Assembly: GCA_938041275.1 (NCBI GenBank)
Contig: CALISH010000073.1
Coordinates: forward strand, 1 to 5,725
Length of the DNA stretch: 5,725 bases
From: an uncultured Solobacterium sp.
Lineage (GTDB): Bacteria; Bacillota_I; Bacilli_A; Erysipelotrichales; Erysipelotrichaceae
Direction of reading: 5' to 3'
In this document: positions 1-5,725 of the stretch, piece by piece
Numbering within the stretch: the first letter of the stretch is position 1
Layout: the number at the start of each line of letters is the position of its first letter
Made by a program: the position numbers and the translations under genes
Notes under the pieces: model-generated
The model's database searches: none
Seen by the model: only the letters and a program-made list of their open reading frames with translations
What the model was told of the DNA's origin: nothing

Positions 1-1417
1 ATACCCCTCCAAGCAAAGCTTGTATCCGTGCTAAATCATCCTTTTGTTTATCTGATAGATGAATATTGTCAGTACGGATAAAGAAAACATCTGGATCATT
101 CATAAACGCATGTTTATTTAATTGTCTACGATTGACGGTATTCACTATCGCATTTTTGGTAGAGATTCTTTCACGATGCAATAAACGCATATAGAAAACA
201 TCATCCCAATCCAAACCAACATCACATCCAATACGGCTGTATTCCACCAATCCAAAGGATGGCATTAACGGAACACCACAGGCAAGAATTTCTTTGCCAA
301 TGGAAATATCTCGTAACAATTGCAATGCCCGTTTCATTCTCTTAGCACGACTTTCAGATGCATTTCCAAATGGAGCTGCACCATATAAGAAGTCTAGTTT
401 AACTAAATCAAAACCCCATACGTCGTATACTTGATGAAACACTTTCTTGATATAGTCAATTACATCTGGATGATCAATATCTAACGAATAAAATCCTGAC
501 CAGTTAGCACCTAAACACCATGGCTTTCCATGATGGTGCAAGAACCAATCTGGATGATTTTGATAGAGTGACGAATTCTTTTCTGCCACAAATGGCGCAA
601 GCCACAAACCAGCTTTATATCCCTCTGCATGTATTTCATCTACAAGTGTTTTTAATCCATTTGGAAATTTCACCGCATCTGTTTCCAACCAATCTCCCAC
701 AAATGGCTCCCAACCATCATCAATCTGAAATAAGTCACCTACTTGAAATACTTTATCGCAACCAGATAAATCATAACGTATCTTATCTTCATTAATATCT
801 TGATAGTGATTATACCAGCTAGAATATCCAAATAATTTCTTGGTTGTAAGGGGATTTAGCTTCATTGCATCAAACCATGCTTGAAAGACCTCCTCTTCAC
901 TACCTTCCGCATAGAATAAATCAAATGCATGAAAGATACCATTTGTCTGTACATCCTTACAATCTCTTTGAATTGTTAATTCAGCTTTATTTGCGTTATA
1001 CCAAAATAACGTATATCCTGGATCTTCATCTAATGACGCAAACAAGCGAAATTTCTTTCCATCGCGGAAATAGCACCATGATTCACCATGAGTAATACCC
1101 TTTTTTTGTGGGTAGTCTACAAAATGATAATCCCCGTAACGATCAAATCCATATTTCCGTAATAAACTCTTTGGCACTCTCTTTAGACCATGTGTATGAT
1201 CATATCTTGTAAGTTCTGGAGAATATGTCCATGTTTGATACCCATTCATGAATATCTTCTCATCCTTTGCAATAGATACAGAAAGTTTCGCCTCTACTTT
1301 ACCCAGTATCATTTGAGCAGTTGTGACATGAATATGTAGTGCATCATCTTGCCAATTTTCATTGCCTTGTAATTGAATTTTCTGATCGACACTTTCTATC
1401 AACCACTTAACCTGCAT
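1..1417 (-). CDS. GH36 alpha-galactosidase, C-terminus cut off by window edge
   Basis: This enzyme is predicted to hydrolyse terminal alpha-linked galactose from oligosaccharides (melibiose, raffinose type or alpha-galactosyl glycans) in the cytoplasm. The frame is open for 472 codons from ATG 1417-1415 to the window edge, with no internal stop. Seen in the sequence: an N-terminal beta-rich region with NGYQTWTYS (residues 58-66); the barrel motif IDDGWE (232-237), whose aspartates contact the sugar in the family; KLDF (340-343), giving D342 as predicted nucleophile; RIGCD followed by W404, giving D399 as predicted acid/base; and NDPD (440-443). The 57-residue spacing of D342 and D399, and the short N-terminal part, resemble the compact GH36 group typified by Thermotoga GalA rather than the roughly 730-residue forms. 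From that I infer about 100-200 residues are missing. There is no signal peptide. It is the last visible gene of the operon, starting 2 nt after the transporter stop. GH36 membership is firm; the exact linkage is inferred. An alpha-N-acetylgalactosaminidase is less likely but possible. Confidence 0.9.
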   Translation of the reverse strand, partial: MQVKWLIESVDQKIQLQGNENWQDDALHIHVTTAQMILGKVEAKLSVSIAKDEKIFMNGYQTWTYSPELTRYDHTHGLKRVPKSLLRKYGFDRYGDYHFVDYPQKKGITHGESWCYFRDGKKFRLFASLDEDPGYTLFWYNANKAELTIQRDCKDVQTNGIFHAFDLFYAEGSEEEVFQAWFDAMKLNPLTTKKLFGYSSWYNHYQDINEDKIRYDLSGCDKVFQVGDLFQIDDGWEPFVGDWLETDAVKFPNGLKTLVDEIHAEGYKAGLWLAPFVAEKNSSLYQNHPDWFLHHHGKPWCLGANWSGFYSLDIDHPDVIDYIKKVFHQVYDVWGFDLVKLDFLYGAAPFGNASESRAKRMKRALQLLRDISIGKEILACGVPLMPSFGLVEYSRIGCDVGLDWDDVFYMRLLHRERISTKNAIVNTVNRRQLNKHAFMNDPDVFFIRTDNIHLSDKQKDDLARIQALLGGV

Positions 1418-1419
1418 AC

Positions 1420-2796
1420 TCACACCTTCTTGTCTTCTAGTTGCTTCCGAATTTGTTCCGCTTTTATATCTGTTAGGATAAACTTTCTTGTAAATAAAAC
1501 TAAAGAAAGGACTAATCCAATGATTGGTAAAATCGTCATCAGTAAACGCAATCCTAGTAATGGCGAACCAAACGTTGGTATTCCTTCTCCTAGTCCATCT
1601 TTGCTTGTTAAACCAATTAGATCCAAACTAACACCCGTGATGAATACTGCTAAGCCACTGGCAGCCTTTACGACAAACGTCTGCATACTAAAGATTACCG
1701 ACTCTTCACGATGACCAGTCTTCACTTCACCATAATCTACAGTATTCGCAAGAAAGACTGTTGTTAATACGGTCAATATACCATTAGATACAAAAATCAT
1801 TACACCAGGTACCATCAACATTGTTAGAACAGATGAATATCCTAGTAAACATAATGCTAGTAAGAATGCATATCCAAAGATTGCTAGACACAAACTTAGC
1901 TTAAAGATTGTTGTATTCGATAATTTACTTCTAAGAATTGGATATACAAACATCATACCTAAGATCTGAGAAATACCACCAACTGAAGTAAATAAAGTAT
2001 ACGCATCCTTCCAAGTTGTTCCACCAATATCGTATTTAAAGAAGTATATCAAAAGATTCGATGTAATATATAACGCAGAATTAATCAGTACAATTGTAAC
2101 AACCGTCACGATTGCTTGGTCGTTGTTAAATAATGCTTTAAACATCTCTTTAACCGACGTTGTCTGCATGTTTTCAACTTTTTGTTCATGTATTGTAAAG
2201 CATGTAAATAAAATAAATACGACAAACAAAATTGCAATAATAAGCGCAAATAAGCGAAATCCAGTACGCTCAATCCCACTTCCTAGTTTGGATACAGCCA
2301 TAACAGTAAACACATTAATTAATGCATATCCAACACCTGCACAGGTACGTCCAACAACAGATAAATTCTCACGGTCTTTTGTCGTAGAAGTAACTGCAGG
2401 TATCATTGACCAAAATGGAATATCCATCATAGTATATGTCACACCCCAAAGAATATACATCACTGCAAAATAAATCATCAATGCTTTCCCTGATACTGCA
2501 GGTGCCGCAAACAATGCATATAAAACAAATGCATTTAAAATTGTACCCGTAAATAACCATGGCCGAAACTTACCCCATCTAGAATTTGTCTTAGCCACAA
2601 CAACACCCATAAATGGATCATTAGCCGCATCAAATACACGAGCAATCATCAAGATAAATCCAACAAAAGTCGCTGATAAACCTAAGATATCTTGATAGTA
2701 ATACATGATATAGGAAGCAGATAAAGCATAAACCATATCCTTTTCCACCGCACCTAAACCATAGGCAACAAATTGTTTTTTACCAAATTCTTTCAT
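1420..2796 (-). CDS. MelB-like GPH-family sugar:cation symporter
   Basis: This 458-residue inner-membrane symporter of the glycoside-pentoside-hexuronide family probably imports galactosides with Na+ or H+. About 12 hydrophobic segments are visible, roughly at residues 11-35, 40-64, 77-98, 105-128, 150-170, 178-203, 228-255, 265-288, 297-319, 322-352, 368-395 and 410-437. The key residues of E. coli melibiose permease all have counterparts. D20 matches D19 of MelB. D56, N59 and D60 in RVFDAANDP match D55, N58 and D59 of the cation site. T122 and D125 in DIPFW match T121 and D124. W129, R150 and K377 match W128, R149 and K377. The loop after TM2 has the family signature SRWGKFRPW (72-80). A longer frame from 2847 exists, but I choose ATG 2796: MKEFGKK leads straight into TM1 as in the family, and its ATG overlaps the upstream stop (ATGA). 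The family is certain. The substrate is inferred from the two galactosidase neighbours. Confidence 0.92.
   Translation of the reverse strand: MKEFGKKQFVAYGLGAVEKDMVYALSASYIMYYYQDILGLSATFVGFILMIARVFDAANDPFMGVVVAKTNSRWGKFRPWLFTGTILNAFVLYALFAAPAVSGKALMIYFAVMYILWGVTYTMMDIPFWSMIPAVTSTTKDRENLSVVGRTCAGVGYALINVFTVMAVSKLGSGIERTGFRLFALIIAILFVVFILFTCFTIHEQKVENMQTTSVKEMFKALFNNDQAIVTVVTIVLINSALYITSNLLIYFFKYDIGGTTWKDAYTLFTSVGGISQILGMMFVYPILRSKLSNTTIFKLSLCLAIFGYAFLLALCLLGYSSVLTMLMVPGVMIFVSNGILTVLTTVFLANTVDYGEVKTGHREESVIFSMQTFVVKAASGLAVFITGVSLDLIGLTSKDGLGEGIPTFGSPLLGLRLLMTILPIIGLVLSLVLFTRKFILTDIKAEQIRKQLEDKKV
1425..1431 (-). promoter_or_regulatory. Ribosome binding site of the GH36 gene
   Basis: The minus strand reads AAGAAGG here, followed by a 7-nt spacer and the ATG at 1417-1415. 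This is a good Shine-Dalgarno match at normal spacing. It lies inside the last codons of the transporter gene and so decides the GH36 start. Ribosomes finishing the transporter at 1420 would also be placed directly at this start. Confidence 0.7.
2793..2796 (-). other. ATGA stop/start overlap, GH2 to transporter
   Basis: The minus strand reads ATGA: the transporter ATG (2796-2794) shares two bases with the hydrolase TGA (2795-2793). The nearest Shine-Dalgarno match, GAAGGA at 2814-2809, lies 12 nt from the ATG, which is long. This fits re-initiation or coupled translation, in which ribosomes ending the hydrolase start the transporter. Confidence 0.75.
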
Positions 2797-5138
2797 AATG
2801 TATGATTTTCCTTCGTAATTGTAAAATGAATTGTAATTGCACTGCAATCTGATGTAGAGATTGTTAGAATCGCCTCTCCCTCTTCACCAGTTGTTTTAAT
2901 ATATGTACCTGTCATACCACCTTCAGTAACAACCATTTTAGGACCCACAATTTCGATTGGACCAGTTGTAATAAGATTTAGTGGTAGTTGTGCATAGGAA
3001 GCTAGATTATGATATTCATCCTTTACTTGAATACGAATCGCAGACATATCGTAACAATCACCTTCAATGAGTGCTGTACGTGAAACTTGATACGATAGAT
3101 GTAATTTAGCAGATGGCCGTTTGATAATAGACTTTACAACTTCTCCATTTTTGATTGCATCAAATCTCCAAGTAATTGAATCCGAGCCCCAACCTGATAC
3201 ATATTTTCCATAAAGAGCGACACCATCGCTGTACTTCATCTTGTATTGAAACATCATCTTCGCATATAACAAACGATAACGTAGCGGTAAGTTACTACCA
3301 TACTTTTTACTTGCTAATAAGCATTTCCGTATATCATCCGCCTGTTTTAAAGTATAGTCTTCATTTTCTACAAGAAGTTCTCCAATCGTATCATCGATAC
3401 GAATAGGACCATGCTTTAAACCAGAATACTCAGATGTAGAAAACGCAGAAACAAACTGATTATTTTTGTATAAACGCACTTCATCCGCATTGGTAAATGC
3501 GTAAAAATCTGGTAAATTACCAGCATTGTAATCGCCAATATCCATTGAAGTACTAATCTCTAAGATTGGTTCTTCATCCTGTTGTGAAGCATATACACTA
3601 GCCGCAAGTTTTGGATTACGGAAACTATCCATCACGCCATGATAACAAATCCGATCACCAGAGCCAAAATCTTTATGTGTCGCATAATCAAACATACACC
3701 ATTGGAAAACTCCAGTATGTTGATGATCAGCCATCGCATCATTAAATACACGCGCATGACGTAATGCATGTTCTTGCCGTCTTGCTTGTGTATCAAAACT
3801 CTTCGTTGGAAACATATGTCCATTGGCTTCAGAGATGATGAGTAGATGATGTGTATCAACCATAACTTCACCTTTACTTAGCGCACCTTTATTATCACCA
3901 TGGTGTGAAAAATCATTAAATGTATAAACATCCTCTAATAGATGACTCTTAGTAAGATATCGTACACCTGCTGTTGGTCTAGAAGGATCTAATTTTCTAG
4001 CAATCTCATTTGTCTTTGTATAAAGTTCATCATCATCTAATGATTCATTGATTCTTACACCCCATAGAATTATGGAAGGATGATTTCGATATTGTAATAC
4101 CATATCTTTTGTATTCTGTATTGCTTGTTGTTTCCAAGTTTCATCCCCAATATGTTGCCAACCAGGAATCTCCGTAAATGCATATAAACCATAGCGGTCA
4201 CATGCATCGATAAATGATTGACTTTGTGGATAATGCGAGGTACGTACCGCATTTACATGTAACTCTTCCTTTAAGATACGTACATCTTCCTCTTGCAAAG
4301 AATCAACAGCCGCATACCCGATATACGGATAGCACTGGTGACGATTCAGACCCCTCAAGAATACTTTTTGACCATTGATGTATAAATCATTTTCATCAAA
4401 CCGTATCGTACGGAATCCAAAGGTTGTTTCATAACTATCTTCACCTAGTTCCACAACACAACGATATAAAGTTGGTGATTCCGCAGACCATGCATGAATA
4501 TTCTTTACAGGTATTTGTACTTGCTTTTTATTTATAGCTACGATTTCTTGCGCAATAATTCTATCTTCAGAATTAAATATCTTTACATGATATGTATCAA
4601 CTGGAATTGACCCTTCTGTTTGTATAGATACGGTTACTGTATCTAAAGACTTTGTCATCACAAATATATCTTTGATAAAGTATCTAGGCTTATCATAAAG
4701 CCATACATCACGATAGATACCACCATAGGTAAGATAATCAATCACAAAACCAAATGGAGGTGTATTTAAACTCTCATGACTATCTACTTTAACTGTTAAA
4801 TAATTCTCTTCATCAAAGCGAATTTGATCTGTTATTTCAACTGTAAATGCAGTATATCCGCATGCATGAGCGTACATCTGTTTTCCATTGAAATACACTG
4901 TAGATTCATGAGCAGAACCATCAAAGCGTATAAAGTGTCTTCTACCTTTTAAAGATGAATCAAATGTCAATTTTTTACGATATCCGACAATCTTTTGATA
5001 ACTATCTGAATTAGCATAATGTAGTGGTATCTCTTGTACAGTGTGAGGCAATCTAACAACCTTATCCGCTGCGCTTTCAAGGATAAACGAATCATTCCAT
5101 TGATCAATATATTCCCAATCATTATTGATTCTAATCAT
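2793..5138 (-). CDS. GH2 beta-galactosidase-type glycoside hydrolase
   Basis: This 781-residue retaining glycosidase is predicted to release terminal beta-linked galactose in the cytoplasm; no signal peptide is seen. Domains in order: a sugar-binding jelly roll (about 1-155, with TYGGIYRDVWLY at 137-148), an immunoglobulin-like domain (about 156-245), a TIM barrel (about 246-525), a linker and helical region (about 526-680), and a C-terminal Ig-like domain resembling the GH2_C5 type (about 685-775, with TEGGMTGTYIKTTG at 738-751). Barrel motifs are GLNRHQ (263-268), WGVRINES (359-366) with acid/base E365, IISEANGHMFPTK (434-446) with nucleophile E437, and FQWCMFDYATHKDFGSGDR (478-496). It begins inside the last codons of the regulator gene (8-nt overlap). 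The nearest AAGGA lies 13 nt upstream of the ATG, and the next methionine is residue 88, so this start is well supported. GH2 also contains beta-glucuronidases and other activities. The neighbours favour beta-galactosidase, but the sequence does not prove it. Confidence 0.9.
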   Translation of the reverse strand: MIRINNDWEYIDQWNDSFILESAADKVVRLPHTVQEIPLHYANSDSYQKIVGYRKKLTFDSSLKGRRHFIRFDGSAHESTVYFNGKQMYAHACGYTAFTVEITDQIRFDEENYLTVKVDSHESLNTPPFGFVIDYLTYGGIYRDVWLYDKPRYFIKDIFVMTKSLDTVTVSIQTEGSIPVDTYHVKIFNSEDRIIAQEIVAINKKQVQIPVKNIHAWSAESPTLYRCVVELGEDSYETTFGFRTIRFDENDLYINGQKVFLRGLNRHQCYPYIGYAAVDSLQEEDVRILKEELHVNAVRTSHYPQSQSFIDACDRYGLYAFTEIPGWQHIGDETWKQQAIQNTKDMVLQYRNHPSIILWGVRINESLDDDELYTKTNEIARKLDPSRPTAGVRYLTKSHLLEDVYTFNDFSHHGDNKGALSKGEVMVDTHHLLIISEANGHMFPTKSFDTQARRQEHALRHARVFNDAMADHQHTGVFQWCMFDYATHKDFGSGDRICYHGVMDSFRNPKLAASVYASQQDEEPILEISTSMDIGDYNAGNLPDFYAFTNADEVRLYKNNQFVSAFSTSEYSGLKHGPIRIDDTIGELLVENEDYTLKQADDIRKCLLASKKYGSNLPLRYRLLYAKMMFQYKMKYSDGVALYGKYVSGWGSDSITWRFDAIKNGEVVKSIIKRPSAKLHLSYQVSRTALIEGDCYDMSAIRIQVKDEYHNLASYAQLPLNLITTGPIEIVGPKMVVTEGGMTGTYIKTTGEEGEAILTISTSDCSAITIHFTITKENHTL
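5131..5138 (-). other. 8-nt overlap, TetR gene to GH2 gene
   Basis: The minus strand reads ATGATTAG. The hydrolase begins at the ATG (5138-5136) and the regulator ends at the TAG (5133-5131) in another frame. The best purine-rich match, AAGGA at 5156-5152, is 13 nt away, so the hydrolase start probably depends on ribosomes arriving from the regulator gene. Confidence 0.7.
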
Positions 5139-5697
5139 TATCTACCACAATTCCTTTCATGATGATATTCATCATTTCTTTTAACGCTTTGGCATAAGTT
5201 AAGTTTCTTTCTTGCAACTGATCTGTAGATAAGAGTTGCTCAAACGTAGCAGTCACAATCTGACGAAGTATAAACGTATTAATTTTACGAATTTCTTTTT
5301 TACGAATACCTTCATTAATTAATTTGATAATAGGTTCCCAATCATTTTCAAGATGTTCATTCAAACGAACATATGCTTCAGGATAAATATCCCGTAAGCT
5401 CACTAACATGCGAAAGTCAATCTTTGCATATTGCTTTGGCATCGCAATCATAGCTTGTTCCAAACGTTTTGCGATACTATCATTACTAGATAAGATCTTT
5501 TGTTTCTCTTTTTGAATATTCTCAAAGCCATAATCCAATAATGCAATCAATAACTCTTCTTTTGACGAAAAGAAACGATAAATTGTCTTCTTTGCGATAT
5601 GCATCGACTTTGCAATATCATTCATCGTAAAGTCTAGGCCTCTATCGTTAAATAATATCAAAGTTGCCTCTAAAATATCTTGTTTTATATTTTCCAT
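5131..5697 (-). CDS. TetR/AcrR-family transcriptional regulator
   Basis: This 188-residue DNA-binding regulator of usual TetR length is probably a repressor of its own operon. Residues 5-50 form the typical N-terminal three-helix domain: the first helix (IKQDILEATLILF), then FTMNDIAKSMHIAKKTIYRF (23-42) as the helix-turn-helix and recognition helix, then the conserved SSKEELL (44-50). The remainder (about 51-182) is helical and without a recognisable ligand signature, as is normal for the divergent TetR sensor domain. The start is fixed: an in-frame TGA lies 12 nt upstream (5709-5707), and the next methionine (M25) would remove part of the DNA-binding domain. Being first in the transcript and overlapping the hydrolase gene, it is likely an operon-specific sensor, although such sugar operons more often carry LacI, AraC or GntR regulators. 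Its ligand, and whether it represses or activates, cannot be read from the sequence. Confidence 0.9.
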   Translation of the reverse strand: MENIKQDILEATLILFNDRGLDFTMNDIAKSMHIAKKTIYRFFSSKEELLIALLDYGFENIQKEKQKILSSNDSIAKRLEQAMIAMPKQYAKIDFRMLVSLRDIYPEAYVRLNEHLENDWEPIIKLINEGIRKKEIRKINTFILRQIVTATFEQLLSTDQLQERNLTYAKALKEMMNIIMKGIVVDND

Positions 5698-5699
5698 CG

Positions 5700-5725
5700 G
5701 AAACCATCATCCATTTATCGGTTTC
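5700..5725. promoter_or_regulatory. Inverted repeat, candidate TetR operator
   Basis: GAAACC at 5700-5705 and GGTTTC at 5720-5725 are perfect inverted arms with a 14-nt spacer. The inner arm ends 2 nt from the regulator's start codon. TetR-family operators are usually inverted repeats next to the regulator gene, so this is a reasonable autoregulatory site. The 26-bp span is wider than most such operators, and the outer arm touches the window edge, so the true limits are unknown. A chance repeat, or an mRNA hairpin covering the start region, is also possible. Confidence 0.35.

Noticed and set aside
520..1095. Two plus-strand open frames (520-795 and 865-1095) opposite the GH36 gene as possible small genes.
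   Set aside because: They lie opposite a clearly conserved GH36 frame, have low-complexity His/Leu/Ile-rich translations, and show no family motif or convincing ribosome site.
1100..1107. A seven-A run in the GH36 coding strand, in the same codon phase as the dnaX slippery heptamer (CAA AAA AAG at residues 104-106), as a possible programmed frameshift.
   Set aside because: A -1 shift meets a TGA after five codons, before the catalytic barrel. No clear downstream stem-loop or upstream Shine-Dalgarno-like stimulator is visible. It is most likely just Lys codons in AT-rich DNA.
2797..2847. A longer transporter N-terminus starting at the upstream ATG at 2847.
   Set aside because: It would add 17 polar residues with no match to the family, inside the conserved end of the GH2 gene. 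The start at 2796 fits MelB's N-terminus and the ATGA overlap.
3606..3614. NPK (residues 508-510 of the GH2 enzyme) as the NxK motif that marks beta-glucuronidases.
   Set aside because: It sits in FRNPKLAA, which lines up with the common R-x-PK segment at the end of the GH2 barrel. The glucuronidase NxK lies a little earlier, so this is no evidence for glucuronidase activity.
1..5725. Mobile element, CRISPR array, tRNA, riboswitch, terminator or defence system anywhere in the window.
   Set aside because: Coding sequence fills positions 1-5697 except for 2 nt, with no transposase or integrase, regularly spaced repeats, tRNA-like cloverleaf or GC-hairpin plus T-run between genes. The operon's promoter and terminator must lie outside the window.

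Overview
The window is AT-rich bacterial DNA packed almost end to end with genes on the minus strand. The base composition, the Shine-Dalgarno-type start sites and the protein types point to a low-GC Gram-positive (Bacillota) that ferments host or dietary sugars, such as a gut or oral Erysipelotrichales or Clostridia relative. That placement is inference. No rRNA, tRNA or lineage marker gene is present to fix it.

Read in the direction of transcription (high to low coordinates), four genes form one compact cassette. They are a TetR-family regulator (5697-5131), a glycoside hydrolase family 2 (GH2) beta-galactosidase-type enzyme (5138-2793), a MelB-like sugar:cation symporter of the GPH family (2796-1420), and a GH36 alpha-galactosidase (1417-1) whose C-terminus runs off the window. 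The junctions are an 8-nt overlap, a 4-nt ATGA overlap and a 2-nt gap. The genes are therefore almost certainly one transcript with coupled translation. The only non-coding DNA is 28 bases upstream of the regulator, and it holds an inverted repeat that could be an operator.

The inferred pathway is as follows. The symporter brings in a galactose-containing oligosaccharide with a cation. The two hydrolases, neither with a signal peptide, then remove alpha- and beta-linked galactose in the cytoplasm. The TetR protein, encoded first in the same transcript, probably senses the sugar or a product and controls its own operon. I see no mobile element, CRISPR array, RNA gene, toxin-antitoxin or defence system. 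This is a well-formed catabolic operon rather than a novel type of system. The most useful open questions are its true substrate and the regulator's ligand and operator.
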